DNA of 56,412 nucleotides, taken from Paludibacteraceae bacterium (GTDB lineage Bacteria; Bacteroidota; Bacteroidia; Bacteroidales; Paludibacteraceae). Of the stretch, positions 33,862 through 44,800 are shown piece after piece. Numbering within the stretch: position 1 is the stretch's first letter; each line of letters opens with the position of its first letter. A program made the position numbers and the translations under genes. The DNA is taken from assembly GCA_024400125.1 (NCBI GenBank), contig JAKSNG010000011.1:1-56412 (forward strand). The letters are read 5' to 3'. The notes under the pieces were generated by a model. The model was not told where the DNA came from, made no database searches, and saw only the letters and a list, made by a program, of their open reading frames with translations.

Positions 33862-34761
33862 ATGAAACCAACTTTATTTGTATTGGCTGCTGGTATGGGT
33901 AGCCGTTATGGTGGACTAAAACAATTAGATGGAGTAGGTACTTCTGGCGAAACAATCATGGATTATTCCGTATTTGATGCTATGCGTGCGGGATTTGGTA
34001 AAGTCGTTTTTGTTATTCGTAAAGATTTCGAAGACGACTTCCGTAATATTGTTCTATCAAAATATCAAGACAAGATTCCTTGTGAAATCTGTTTCCAATC
34101 TATTGATAAACTTCCTGCTGGCTTCACGCCTAATCCCGATCGTACTAAACCTTGGGGAACGAACCATGCTGTTTTGATGGGTAAGGAATTGATTCATGAA
34201 CCTTTTGCGGTTATTAACGCCGATGACTTCTATGGAAAAGAATCGTTTCAAGTCTTGGCTGATTTCCTGACCTCTGTGGAAGGAAAACGCGGACAATGGT
34301 GTATGGTCGGTTATCGCGTACAAAATACCTTGTCCGAAAATGGCTCTGTTAGCCGTGGCGTCTGCTCTACTGACAAAAACGGATACTTGACCGATGTCGT
34401 TGAACGGACTAAAATAGAAGAAGTAGGAAAGAAAGTGATTTATACGGAAAATGGCGTAGATACAGAATTACCTTTGAACACACCCGTCTCGATGAATATG
34501 TGGGGATTCACTCCCGAGTACTTTGAGATGGCTGAGCAAGGATTCATCCAATTCCTCAAAGCCAATGAGAAAGAATTAAAAGCAGAGTACTACATCCCAA
34601 CGATGGTTAATAATGCTATCATAGAAGGAAAAGCAACCTGCAAAGTGCTCGACACACCAAGCAAATGGTTCGGGGTAACCTATGCCGAAGATCGTCCGCA
34701 AGTCGTAATGAAAATAAACGAATTAGTGCATAAAGGTATCTATCCAACTAAATTATTTTAG
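33862..34761 (+). CDS. Sugar-phosphate nucleotidyltransferase
   Basis: The 299-residue protein begins with TLFVLAAGMGSRYGGLKQLD, a G-x-G-x-R-x-G nucleotidyl-transfer loop, and has PFAVINADDFYGKESF with the metal-binding acids, and GVTYAEDRPQVVMKINEL near its C-terminus. It belongs to the family of NTP transferases that make nucleotide sugars from sugar-1-phosphate. The exact nucleotide and sugar cannot be read. It starts 1 nt after the YitT-type gene and is followed after 18 nt by galE, which fits sugar-nucleotide metabolism. Confidence 0.8.
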   Translation: MKPTLFVLAAGMGSRYGGLKQLDGVGTSGETIMDYSVFDAMRAGFGKVVFVIRKDFEDDFRNIVLSKYQDKIPCEICFQSIDKLPAGFTPNPDRTKPWGTNHAVLMGKELIHEPFAVINADDFYGKESFQVLADFLTSVEGKRGQWCMVGYRVQNTLSENGSVSRGVCSTDKNGYLTDVVERTKIEEVGKKVIYTENGVDTELPLNTPVSMNMWGFTPEYFEMAEQGFIQFLKANEKELKAEYYIPTMVNNAIIEGKATCKVLDTPSKWFGVTYAEDRPQVVMKINELVHKGIYPTKLF

Positions 34762-34779
34762 TGTAAATACGAAAAGATT

Positions 34780-35811
34780 ATGGCAAGAATTTTAGTTACT
34801 GGTGGTACAGGATATATTGGTTCTCACACGGTTGTTGAACTAATGCAACAGGGATACGATGTGGTGATTGTGGACAATCTCTCCAATTCCAACGCTGAAG
34901 TATTAAATGGTATTGAAGCAATTGTGGGAAGAAAACCAGATTTTGAAAATGCTGATTGTACCAATTATGTGGAGATGGAACGCATCTTCAATACCTATCA
35001 GCCTATCGATGGCGTCATTCATTTTGCTGCCAGCAAAGCGGTCGGAGAGTCGGTTGAGCAACCCCTGATGTATTATCGCAATAACATCGGCTCATTGCTC
35101 ACTCTTTTGGAAATAATGCATGTTTTCCCCACCAAAAACTTAGTGTTCTCTTCTTCATGTACTGTCTATGGACAACCAGACGCTGAACACTTGCCTGTTG
35201 ATGAGAATGCGCCACTCAAAAAAGCATTATCACCATACGGAAACACCAAAAAAATCAACGAAGACATCATTCAAGACGCTGCCTATGCAGACGCTACTCT
35301 TAATGCTACCATCTTACGCTATTTCAATCCCATTGGTGCCCATCCGTCTGCTTTGATTGGAGAATTACCCAACGGCGTCCCAAATAACTTGCTACCTTTT
35401 GTCACACAAACCGCAGCTGGCATAAGACAAGAACTGAAAGTGTTTGGTAATGATTATAATACGCCCGATGGTTCTTGTATTCGTGACTATATCTATGTCG
35501 TGGACTTAGCAAAAGCACACGTCAAAGCCATCGAACGAATGCTCAACGTACCAGAACGCGAACAAGTAGAGATATTCAATCTCGGTACTGGACGTGGACT
35601 CTCTGTCTTAGAAATAGTCAACGGATTTGAAAAAGCTACGGGCGTGCGCGTTCCTTATACTATAGTAGGAAGACGTGAAGGAGACATAGAACAAGTGTGG
35701 GCTGCCCCCCAAAAAGCGAACAACATCCTCGGTTGGAGCGCACAAACACCCATCGAAGATGTGCTGCGTTCTGCGTGGAATTGGGAAAAGCACTTGCGTA
35801 ACCTTAGCTAA
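34780..35811 (+). CDS. galE: UDP-glucose 4-epimerase
   Basis: The 343-residue extended short-chain dehydrogenase converts UDP-glucose and UDP-galactose. NAD binds at ILVTGGTGYIGSHTVVELMQ (residues 4-23). The active site has SSSCTVYGQP, and SPYGNTKKINEDI holds the YxxxK pair. RYFNPIGAHPSALIGELPNG, then YNTPDGSCIRDYIYVVDLAK, are hallmarks of GalE. Length and order match E. coli GalE (338 residues). It follows the nucleotidyltransferase after 18 nt. Cytoplasmic supplier of UDP-galactose to surface glycans. Confidence 0.95.
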   Translation: MARILVTGGTGYIGSHTVVELMQQGYDVVIVDNLSNSNAEVLNGIEAIVGRKPDFENADCTNYVEMERIFNTYQPIDGVIHFAASKAVGESVEQPLMYYRNNIGSLLTLLEIMHVFPTKNLVFSSSCTVYGQPDAEHLPVDENAPLKKALSPYGNTKKINEDIIQDAAYADATLNATILRYFNPIGAHPSALIGELPNGVPNNLLPFVTQTAAGIRQELKVFGNDYNTPDGSCIRDYIYVVDLAKAHVKAIERMLNVPEREQVEIFNLGTGRGLSVLEIVNGFEKATGVRVPYTIVGRREGDIEQVWAAPQKANNILGWSAQTPIEDVLRSAWNWEKHLRNLS

Positions 35812-35835
35812 CTGACTGATTATCAGCGAGGTCAC

Positions 35836-35879
35836 CTTAGTGATTCCTTAGTGATTCGTTAGTGATTCCTTAGTGATTC
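35836..35879. repeat. Four tandem copies of an 11-bp unit
   Basis: CTTAGTGATTC is repeated four times without gaps (units begin at 35836, 35847, 35858 and 35869; the third begins with G instead of C). The array ends 15 nt before the start of the RluA-type gene and lies 24 nt after galE. An 11-bp period is close to one helical turn, so proteins could bind the same face of the DNA. Confidence 0.85.
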
Positions 35880-35894
35880 TAAAGACCTGATTAT

Positions 35895-36599
35895 ATGGAG
35901 GTAATATACTGTGACAACCATATTATTGCCGTTAATAAAACTTGCAACGAAATCGTGCAAGGGGACAAAACTGGCGACACACCACTCTCCGACATGGTGA
36001 AAGCGTACATCAAAGAAATGTACCACAAACCAGGAGAGGTCTTTTTGGGTGTGCCACATCGCATAGACCGTCCTACAAGTGGAGTGGTGCTTTTTGCTCG
36101 TACCAGCAAAGCGCTCACTCGCCTAAACGATATGTTCAAGTCGCACGAACAAATCACCAAAACGTATTGGGCTATTGTGGAGAACGGAAATCGTTTACAA
36201 GCGGAAGGCGACAGATTGGAGCACTTCCTCGTGCGAAACGAAAAACTGAACAAGTCTTTTGTGGTTACACCCGAGCAAGCTGCCAAGAACAAGGAAGCCA
36301 AAAATGCCATCCTCTCTTATCAACCATTAGTGAAAGGTGACCACTATACGTTGGTGCAAGTGAACCTCGAAACAGGACGCCATCACCAAATCCGTTGCCA
36401 ATTGGCGGCTATTGGATGTCCAATCAAAGGAGACTTGAAATATGGAGCAAAGCGTTCAAATCCTGACGGAGGAATTTGCCTACATGCACGCAACATCGCT
36501 TTTGAACATCCTGTCAGTCATGAGCACATCTCCATCACTGCCCCTACACCTGCGGATTCCATCTGGCAGGCGTTAACGGCAAAGATTAGTAACGAATAA
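35895..36599 (+). CDS. RluA-family pseudouridine synthase
   Basis: The 234-residue enzyme isomerises uridine to pseudouridine in RNA. The catalytic motif is VPHRIDRPTSGVVLFARTSK, with aspartate in HRIDRP near residue 57. VQVNLETGRHHQIRCQLAAI and CPIKGDLKYG are the other family blocks. It lacks an S4 RNA-binding domain and is shorter than RluD, so it may modify one rRNA or tRNA site. The start ATG follows the 11-bp repeat array by 15 nt. The target is unknown. Confidence 0.88.
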   Translation: MEVIYCDNHIIAVNKTCNEIVQGDKTGDTPLSDMVKAYIKEMYHKPGEVFLGVPHRIDRPTSGVVLFARTSKALTRLNDMFKSHEQITKTYWAIVENGNRLQAEGDRLEHFLVRNEKLNKSFVVTPEQAAKNKEAKNAILSYQPLVKGDHYTLVQVNLETGRHHQIRCQLAAIGCPIKGDLKYGAKRSNPDGGICLHARNIAFEHPVSHEHISITAPTPADSIWQALTAKISNE

Positions 36600-36638
36600 A
36601 CAATATAGATAATTTATAAATCATTAAATGTAATTACT

Positions 36639-39248
36639 ATGAAGAAACTTCTTCTCAGCATCATCGCATGCGTTTTTACCGCAACCATCTTTGCGCAAGT
36701 AACTACAAATCCTGCTATCATTCAGCAAGGCTACAAAGGTGAAATTACCATTATCTTCAACCCCAACGAGGGAAATAAAGGTATGGTTGGTGCCACACAA
36801 TGCTATGCGCATACAGGGTATAATAACTGGCTGGGTGCTCCAACTTGGCGTAGCGGCTTGGATAAACACAAAATGACGAAGAACGCGCAAGGTAATTGGG
36901 AATTAAAAATCACGCCTAATATGTATAGTTACTATGGCGTCTCTGAATCTACTGCAATTACACGTTTGTGTTTCGTTTTTAATGACGGAAAAAACGGTTC
37001 AAAAGAAGGTAAAGACGCCAACGGACAAGATATTTTTGTCCCTGTTGTAGCTTCCGGATTAGCCGTGTCCTTGTCTTCCAATATGCCTGATGTGGCTGAA
37101 ATGAATACAAGTTACACAATATATGGTAACGCTACCGAAACGGCAACTTTAGTGCTGAAACAGGGCAACAATGTACTCAAAACACAAACCGGCACACAAT
37201 TGTCTTACACTGTATCACTAAAGGAAAGTGGAGATGTTACTTTTACATTGGAAGCAACGGCTGGAGGCACAACAAAGTCTGCTTCCCTCACCGCCTTCGT
37301 CGCTGCGGCTGTACAACAACAAACCCGCCCTGCTGGAATCGAACAAGGTATATATGGCAATAGCCAATCGGTGACTTTATGTACTTATGCGGCCCATTGC
37401 AAAACGCCAGGCGACAGATCAAATATCATTCCTGAAAGCCATGTCTTCCTGGTGGGTGATTTTAATAACTGGTCTTTGTCCAATAATTACCAACTTAAAC
37501 GTGACGGTAACTATTTCTGGATTTCGTTAACCAATCTTGATCCAACTAAAGACCATTTCTTCCAATATGCAGTGGTGCGTACTGATGGAGTTGTTAAATA
37601 CATAAGCGACTTGTTTAGTGAGAAACTCCTGCACCCAGATGATCAATACGAACCACGAAAAATTGACCCCACATTGCCTGCCTATCCTTCTAAAGCAGAT
37701 GGCGGATATGTGTCAGTTATTCTCAAAGAGAAGAACAACTATCAATGGTCTGATGCTACTCTCTCTTTCAAACGACCCAACAAAAACAATCTTATCATCT
37801 ACGAGATGTGGGTTTATGACTATACACCAGCACGCTCTTTCAAAGGAGTTATGGAACGTTTAGATTATCTGCAAAACTTAGGCGTCAATTGTATTGAATT
37901 TATGCCAGTTAGTGAATTTGACGGAAACTACAATTGGGGATATTCGCCCAACCACTATATGGCTCTTGACAAAGCCTATGGAACACCAACAGAATTTAAA
38001 CAATTGATTGATGCTTGTCACAAACGTGGCATGGCAGTCGTCTTAGATATGGTCTTCAATCATGCTACGGGAAATAACCCCATGAATAAACTGTATCCTT
38101 ATGGCAATGACTTGCAGTATAATCCTTGGTTTAATGTAACACCTCCGCATATCAATGAGGACGGCGGAAACACCTATTATGAGGACTGGAATCACGATTT
38201 CGCTCCAACAAAAGCGATGGTTAAAAGAGCCCTTAGATATTGGTTGGAGGAGTATAAAATTGATGGATACCGTTTAGACTTAAGTCACGGCTTCTGTGGC
38301 ACCAATTTGAATACACGTTATAGTAATTTGAAAGAATATCGTGATGTGGTTAACGCAACATCTCCAGGCGCGTATTTCATTCAAGAGTATTGGGGAGGTT
38401 CTCCTTCTAAATCTACAATCATCAATGACGGTATGTTATGCTGGACAGGTAAAGGCTTGAGTGACTGCTATGCACAATTGGCTATGGGATATGTTTCTAA
38501 CTCTTCTTTAGCTGAAGCCAATAATGACGGATATATCGCATACAACGAATCACACGACGAGGAACGTAATTTCTACAAGGCAAAAACATGGGGCGCTGGT
38601 GCTATCTCTACCAATGAGGAAACTCGCCTTTCTCGTATTGCTGCTGTGATGGGATTTAATACCTTACTCAATGGTTCTCACATGATGTATCAATATGGCG
38701 AAATCGGTTATGATTGGTCTATTGATGAAAATGGACGAACTGGTACAAAACCTCGTTTTGAGGGGCGTGGATGGCTCAATAAAGGCAATGTCCGTATGCA
38801 ACAATTGCAACGCGTATCAACAATAATCCAACTACGAACACGCTTGATGCCTTCTGTCTTTGAGGGAAATCCAACGGATCAAAGCATATATTCAACGTTA
38901 GTTCGTTCAGTTCAATGGGGAAATAATGTCTATGTTGTGGCTAACTTTGAGCCCTCTACTTCTAAAACAGTCAACCTGCCTTCAGGTACTTGGTATGACT
39001 ATTTGGATGGCGGAAACAAAGCCACATCTTCTTACTCCTTGAAACCATGCGAAATAAAAGTCTTCACGGGCTCACAAGTGCAGGCTCCTGAAATCCCAGA
39101 CCATTATAACTTCTCTGTAGATGTAGAAAATGTCTTTGAGGACAATACCTCATCTACAACGGAGGCTATAAAATACTATTACGAAGGACAAATATATATC
39201 CTTCGTAATGGCATCACTTATGACCTATTCGGTCATTGTGTAAAGTAA
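36639..39248 (+). CDS. Secreted GH13 alpha-amylase-type enzyme with E-set modules and C-terminal tail motif
   Basis: The 869-residue protein has a signal peptide (MKKLLLSIIACVFTATIFAQ). An N-terminal beta module (residues 21-130) precedes an Ig-like linker and a CBM48-type E-set module (residues 225-345, HVFLVGDFNNWSLSNNYQLK). The GH13 barrel (residues 380-740) has EFMPVSEFDGNYNWGYSPNH, DMVFNHATGN, the nucleophile aspartate in YRLDLSHGF, acid/base glutamate in FIQEYWG, and NESHDEERN. A C-terminal beta domain ends in YYYEGQIYILRNGITYDLFG, the same tail as in two proteins near the start of the window. It probably cleaves or remodels alpha-glucans outside the cell. Confidence 0.88.
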   Translation: MKKLLLSIIACVFTATIFAQVTTNPAIIQQGYKGEITIIFNPNEGNKGMVGATQCYAHTGYNNWLGAPTWRSGLDKHKMTKNAQGNWELKITPNMYSYYGVSESTAITRLCFVFNDGKNGSKEGKDANGQDIFVPVVASGLAVSLSSNMPDVAEMNTSYTIYGNATETATLVLKQGNNVLKTQTGTQLSYTVSLKESGDVTFTLEATAGGTTKSASLTAFVAAAVQQQTRPAGIEQGIYGNSQSVTLCTYAAHCKTPGDRSNIIPESHVFLVGDFNNWSLSNNYQLKRDGNYFWISLTNLDPTKDHFFQYAVVRTDGVVKYISDLFSEKLLHPDDQYEPRKIDPTLPAYPSKADGGYVSVILKEKNNYQWSDATLSFKRPNKNNLIIYEMWVYDYTPARSFKGVMERLDYLQNLGVNCIEFMPVSEFDGNYNWGYSPNHYMALDKAYGTPTEFKQLIDACHKRGMAVVLDMVFNHATGNNPMNKLYPYGNDLQYNPWFNVTPPHINEDGGNTYYEDWNHDFAPTKAMVKRALRYWLEEYKIDGYRLDLSHGFCGTNLNTRYSNLKEYRDVVNATSPGAYFIQEYWGGSPSKSTIINDGMLCWTGKGLSDCYAQLAMGYVSNSSLAEANNDGYIAYNESHDEERNFYKAKTWGAGAISTNEETRLSRIAAVMGFNTLLNGSHMMYQYGEIGYDWSIDENGRTGTKPRFEGRGWLNKGNVRMQQLQRVSTIIQLRTRLMPSVFEGNPTDQSIYSTLVRSVQWGNNVYVVANFEPSTSKTVNLPSGTWYDYLDGGNKATSSYSLKPCEIKVFTGSQVQAPEIPDHYNFSVDVENVFEDNTSSTTEAIKYYYEGQIYILRNGITYDLFGHCVK

Positions 39249-39268
39249 TTGTCAAGCAATTGACAATT
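39247..39268. terminator. Palindromic terminator between converging genes
   Basis: AATTGTCAA, a 4-nt loop GCAA and TTGACAATT form a perfect 9-bp stem between the converging amylase and SLBB genes. The T-runs are imperfect in both directions (ACTTTATTTT on the plus strand), so it is a plausible but not ideal bidirectional terminator. Confidence 0.5.
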
Positions 39269-39271
39269 ACT

Positions 39272-41668
39272 TTATTTTCTTGTCGCGTTAATGATCATCG
39301 TAGCTAACGATGCTGCTACACTTGCTAATGAACCTGTAGCAGAAGCTATTCCTATCCATTGAGTAGCACTCATAGGACTGCGTGCAGGTTTAGACGGAAC
39401 GACAATTTCACAACCTGGAGCAATCTTTGCTCGAGATGCCTTTAGCACTTTACCGTTCGCATAAATCACATAAACTTTGCTCTTACGAGCCAAAGAACTG
39501 TAACCTCCTGCTTGATTGACATAGTATTTGGCTTTTTTATTCGGTACGAATGACACAGTGTTAGGGTAGAATACCTCACCATTAATCTTAACAGTTGTCG
39601 AACGTGTTGGGATAATCAGCATATCTCCATCGCGTAGAATAAAATCTTCTGCACTTCCAGGACGATTGATGGCACCCAACAAATCAATGGCAACATAGTA
39701 ATAGTCACCCATCTCTAATTTATTCTCATTAACCTCTGTCATGTTGTTACTTGCACGGTTAATCGCTAACAACTGGTCTCGACGCAGCTTCTCTTCGTCA
39801 TCCATTCTACGAATTAAACGAGCCCCTGCAGCGTACGCGTATTGTGATAAACCGCCTGCTGCCGCAATAATGGACGATATATGGTCTTGCTTAGTCTGAA
39901 GAGCATATTGACCTTCAAATACCACCTCTCCACGAACATAAACACTCTGATTCGGAGCGTATGCAGGTGTCATACGTATATATACTTCATCATTTGGCTC
40001 AAGAATAAATCCTTGACTTTGAAGACTATCGTTAAGAGACATAGTAAAGAGCTCTGTATGCGACTCCGCTTCTTCTGTGGCTGAAGGATTAATCAAGTGA
40101 CGAATCACATGAACGGTCGAAGTAGATGCTTGGTCTGTTAATCCGCCTGCACGAAGAATCAAGTTCTCAACCGTTTCATTCTCTGCGTATGGATATTCAC
40201 CTGGAGCATAAACTTCCCCATGAATGGTAACAACAAAGTGATCCAATTGACGAGCACAACTTGGAATAAATATGCGGTCTTCATTGTTTAACTCCATATC
40301 AGGAGCCGTGCCCAACAGAATATCTTTCAAATTCAGTTGGATGGCTTCGTATGTTCTATCTGCTTTCATACGATAGAGAACAGAGTGCTCTGGCACCGCT
40401 TGTTCTATGACTCCTTGTGCAGTCTCAACTAATTGCTTAGCTGTATGTAAGTTTCCACTTAATCCATAGAAACCAGGACGAAATACTGCACCTTGAATCT
40501 CTAAAGTGTTTTGTGGACGCTCTAAAATGGCTTCAACTTCAACAGCATCTCCATCAGTTAAACGAAAATCTGCAAATTCGGCATTGGCAATGGTCTTCAC
40601 ACCTAAACCTTCTGCGGAATTACGGCGTTGTACGCGAACGGCATCCGTGTATGCATCATTGGCAAAGCCACCTGCTAAATAAATAAGGTCGTGAATGGTC
40701 TCTGTGGGTAACATCTCGTAGTACATCGGACGTTTAACGTTGCCAGATATTTGTACCAAACCGGTATAGGTACCTACTAAAATCACATCTCCTTCCTCCA
40801 ATCGAACGTTAGTCGATGTGGCACCATTTATCAAATAGTCATATAAATCCACCGTACTAATCAGTTGGTTGTTTCGATATACCTTGATAGCACGCAAAGT
40901 TCCTTTTTCTGTAATGCCGCCTGCCATATACAATGCGTAAAGCACATTGGAAAAAGCGGAAAGTTGATAACTTCCTGGGTACTTAAGTTCGCCCATCACA
41001 TTGATGGAAATCGAGCGAGACTGACCCAGTGAAAGCATAAATTGGCTATTTTGATAGCGTGTGCCAAGAGTGGCTTTCAATTTGCGAGTAGCATTAGATA
41101 TGGTCAATCCCCCTAACGAAATAGGACCAATTCCATCAACCGTGATAAAACCATCTGGAGAAATAGTTTCTGAGAGGGTCAACTGACTTGCCCCATAAAT
41201 ATTGATAATCAATTGATCACCAGTTCCTAAAATATAATCTTGAGGAGTGGCGATATTCACTTGAGGCTCAAATGGCTTAGCGTTATCAGAGAATAAGTCA
41301 TGACCAAAGATACTCTTACTCGCAGTACTTGCGTTTTGCGCTTTCTCGTTAGTGACAATATCCTTCTGTCGTGTTGTATCTTGTGCAGAATTATTAGTAC
41401 GCAAGGAAGATACGTCAATAGTCGAGTTGGTGTGAATGTTGGTTTTGTTAGACGATGACGATGCTCCCAAGACCAATTTCTGCAATTTCTGTAATTGCTC
41501 CATACTCACACCTCGCTGAATGAGAGTAGAGGCAATGGTTGTTTCACTATTGCCACTTTTATACAACTCCATAGCGATTTCCATAGCTTCATTGTCTGTC
41601 AATGCAAAAGATGGCATAGCAAAGGCGATTGTCACCAGTAAAACGGATAAGATTCTTTTTGTATTCAT
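39272..41668 (-). CDS. Polysaccharide export protein with several SLBB domains
   Basis: The 798-residue protein has a signal peptide (ILSVLLVTIAFAMPSFA). A helical N-terminal part (residues 25-65) is followed by the poly-export domain (near residues 140-220, DYILGTGDQLIINIYGASQL and SPDGFITVDGIGPIS). Several SLBB repeats follow, for example GELKYPGSYQLSAFSNVLYA, VKRPMYYEMLPTETIHDLIY and GEVYAPGEYPYAENETVENL. A hydrophobic end (WIGIASATGSLASVAASLAT) may cross a membrane. It resembles Wza/Wzb-type export subunits. Multiple SLBBs are usual in Bacteroidetes. A promoter lies 34 nt upstream of the ATG at 41668. Confidence 0.85.
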   Translation of the reverse strand: MNTKRILSVLLVTIAFAMPSFALTDNEAMEIAMELYKSGNSETTIASTLIQRGVSMEQLQKLQKLVLGASSSSNKTNIHTNSTIDVSSLRTNNSAQDTTRQKDIVTNEKAQNASTASKSIFGHDLFSDNAKPFEPQVNIATPQDYILGTGDQLIINIYGASQLTLSETISPDGFITVDGIGPISLGGLTISNATRKLKATLGTRYQNSQFMLSLGQSRSISINVMGELKYPGSYQLSAFSNVLYALYMAGGITEKGTLRAIKVYRNNQLISTVDLYDYLINGATSTNVRLEEGDVILVGTYTGLVQISGNVKRPMYYEMLPTETIHDLIYLAGGFANDAYTDAVRVQRRNSAEGLGVKTIANAEFADFRLTDGDAVEVEAILERPQNTLEIQGAVFRPGFYGLSGNLHTAKQLVETAQGVIEQAVPEHSVLYRMKADRTYEAIQLNLKDILLGTAPDMELNNEDRIFIPSCARQLDHFVVTIHGEVYAPGEYPYAENETVENLILRAGGLTDQASTSTVHVIRHLINPSATEEAESHTELFTMSLNDSLQSQGFILEPNDEVYIRMTPAYAPNQSVYVRGEVVFEGQYALQTKQDHISSIIAAAGGLSQYAYAAGARLIRRMDDEEKLRRDQLLAINRASNNMTEVNENKLEMGDYYYVAIDLLGAINRPGSAEDFILRDGDMLIIPTRSTTVKINGEVFYPNTVSFVPNKKAKYYVNQAGGYSSLARKSKVYVIYANGKVLKASRAKIAPGCEIVVPSKPARSPMSATQWIGIASATGSLASVAASLATMIINATRK

Positions 41669-41701
41669 ATTGTATATGGTTGATGTTTGCAAAAAATCGC
41701 A

Positions 41702-41733
41702 CAAAGATACAATATATTTTTCACATGCGCAAG
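41702..41733 (-). promoter_or_regulatory. Promoter of the SLBB export gene
   Basis: The minus strand has CTTG (41730-41733), a 20-nt spacer and TATCTTTG (41702-41709), 33 nt before the ATG at 41668. The -33 box differs from TTTG in one base. Confidence 0.6.
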
Positions 41734-41799
41734 CGCGCGCAAAAAAAAGTGCAAAAATGTGGTTTTTTTATTTAAAATATCCAATAATTATCGTTTGTA

Positions 41800-41831
41800 T
41801 TTGCATACATGAGAAGAAATGTGTATCTTTG
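41800..41831 (+). promoter_or_regulatory. Promoter of the DUF2723 gene
   Basis: TTTG at 41800-41803, a 20-nt spacer and TATCTTTG at 41824-41831 lie 30 nt before the ATG at 41862. It diverges from the SLBB gene promoter. Confidence 0.75.
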
Positions 41832-41861
41832 CACGTTAATTTAGCGGTATTTTGTACTGAT

Positions 41862-44800
41862 ATGAAAAATTTTAAACTTTGGAATGTGATTTGTGGTTGG
41901 CTGGTTTTTGCCATTGCCGCTGCCACTTATCTGCTGACGATGGAGCCGACTGCCAGTTTCTGGGATTGCGGTGAGTTCATCGCGAGTGCGCACAAATTAG
42001 ATGTAGGACACCCACCTGGAGCTCCTTTCTTTATGCTGATGGGGCATTTCTTCTCGCTCTTCGCAAGTGATAATAGCCATGTGGCGATGTGTGTGAATGC
42101 TATGTCTGCATTGGCAAGTGCGTTTTGTATCTTGTTTCTTTTCTGGACAATAACGGCGTTAGGTCGCAAATTGTTCTCGCCAGATACGTTGAGTAAAGGA
42201 ATCGCATTATTGGGAGCCGGTGCTGTGGGTGCATTAGCTTACACTTTCTCTGACACTTTTTGGTTCTCTGCTGTAGAAGGAGAAGTTTATGCCTCTTCAT
42301 CACTCTTTACTGCGGTGGTGTTCTGGCTAATTCTCAAGTGGGATGAGCATGTCGATGAAGATGGCTCGGATAAGTGGCTTATTCTCATTGCCTATCTGAT
42401 GGGATTAAGTATTGGTGTCCACTTGCTGAACTTGTTGACTATTCCTGCCATTGTCTTGGTTTACTATTTCCGTCGTTATGAATTTTCTTGGAAAGGAGTT
42501 ATCTCTGCTTTCTTGATTTCATGCGTCATCTTAGCAACTATCTTATATGGCATAATTCCAGGTGTTCCTACTATTATTGGTGGTTTTGAACTGTTCTTCG
42601 TCAATGTTTTAGGATGCCCATTCAATACGGGATTGGCGGTTTGTCTCGTGCTCATAGCCGCGTTACTCGTTTGGAGCGTTTGGTATTCGTATCGTAAATT
42701 AGAGGCAACAAAGTCTAACTTATGGCGTTGGATAAATACGGGACTTTTGATGTTGGCAGTGATACTTATCGGCTATTCATCTTATGCTGCATTAGTCATT
42801 CGCTCAAATGCAGATACTCCGATGGACCAAAACTCTCCAGACAATGTGTTCTCTCTTAAATACTACTTGAATCGTGAACAATATGGAGATCGTCCTTTGT
42901 TCTACGGACAGACGTACAACGCGCCTGTCAAACTGCGTATTCAAGGAAATATGTGTATTCCTGTAGAGAAACAAGGACATGCACAATATGCTCCCGCTCC
43001 TAAGAAAGAGGGCGAAAAAGATCGCTATGTAATCACTGGTTACAAGAATTCTTATGAGTATATGGATGAGTTTATGATGCTCTTCCCTCGTATGTATTCT
43101 GGGCAAGGTAGTCATGTGTCTGCATACAAGGAGTGGGCAGATATCAAAGGACGCCGCGTCCGTTATGACTATTGCGGTCAGCAAAAAACGGATTATTGCC
43201 CCACTTTTGCTGAGAATATGCGTTTCTTCTTCCGTTACCAAGTCAACTTTATGTACTGGCGATATTTCATGTGGAATTTCTCTGGACGTCAAAACGACTT
43301 GCAGTCTTACGGCGATTTGAGTAAAGGAAACTGGATAACTGGATTCAAGTTTATTGATAATGCGATGTTGGGAGACCAAGATGCGTTGCCGACTGAACTC
43401 AAAAACAACAAGGGACACAATGTTTACTATATGTTGCCTCTTTTGTTAGGAATCATCGGTATCATCTGGCAATGCCGCAAGAAAGGTGGTTGGCAGAATT
43501 TCTCCATCACATTCTTGCTCTTCTTCTTGACAGGTTTAGCCATCGTGATTTACCTCAATCAAACACCATATCAGCCGCGTGAACGTGACTATGCGTATGC
43601 CGGTTCGTTCTATGCCTTCTGTATTTGGATTGGTTTTGCGGTACTTGCGTTGGTTGATTGGATTGAATCTCGCATGAAGAATGAACCGTGCAAGGTAATC
43701 GCAAGTGCTATGATTACGCTTATCTGTTTACTCGTTCCTGCACAAATGGCTTCTCAAAACTGGGATGATCATGACCGTAGTCAACGTTACAGCTGCCGTG
43801 ATTTTGGTGCTAACTATCTCAAGTCTTGTGAACATGATGGAATCATCTTCTCTAACGGAGATAATGATACTTTCCCATTGTGGTATAATCAAGAAGTAGA
43901 AGAAGTTGGATCAGACTTACGCGTCTGCAATCTGTCATATCTTCAAACGGATTGGTATATTTCACAGATGAAACGTCCGTATTACGAGTCATCCGCTCTA
44001 CCGATCACTTGGGAATATAAAGATTTTATGCCTGGTACGAATGAAGTAGTGTGGGTAGAGAATAAATTGAATGCTCCGTTGGAAGTAGGCAAAGCTTTTG
44101 AATTCTTGCGCTCCGATGACCCTCGTACAAAACGCGATGGTGAAAATTATATCCCATCTAATCAACTTTATATTGAGGGACTAAATGGAGAACACATCAA
44201 TATCAAATCTGCTCGTCGTTATACTCGTTCAGAGATGATGATTATGGAAATGATGTCGCAGATTTCTAAATCCAATTGGGAGCGTCCTATCTATTTTGCT
44301 GTTACAGTGGGCAATGATTACTATCTCGGTCTGGAACCATACTTCGAGTTGACTGGTTTGGCTTATCGTATGACACCAACTCGCAGTCGTGATGGACAAC
44401 CGCGTGTGAACACGGAAAAAATGTACGACAATATGATGCATAAGTTCCAATATGGAAATATGAACATCCCAGGTATTTATATTGACGAGAACTTGATGCG
44501 CATGTGCCGCACTCATCGTATGATGTTTATGGAACTGGCAGAAGCTCTCTTCCGTGAAGGCAAACGCGATCAATGCCGCGAAGTATTGGATTATGCAGAG
44601 CAAATGCTACCAGGCTACAATATCCCGTACGACTATACGTCTGCCTCAATGGCTTCGCTCTATTTCCTGTTAGGAACGGACGATGATAAGTCCAAAGCAA
44701 ATGCAATTATTGATGCGGTTGCGAATAACTGCTGTGAATACCTCCAATGGGGAGCACAGTTATCTAAACGTCAACGTACTGCTGTTCAATCTACTTTAGG

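Noticed and set aside
35812..35894. CRISPR array
   Set aside because: The 11-bp units are contiguous without spacers.
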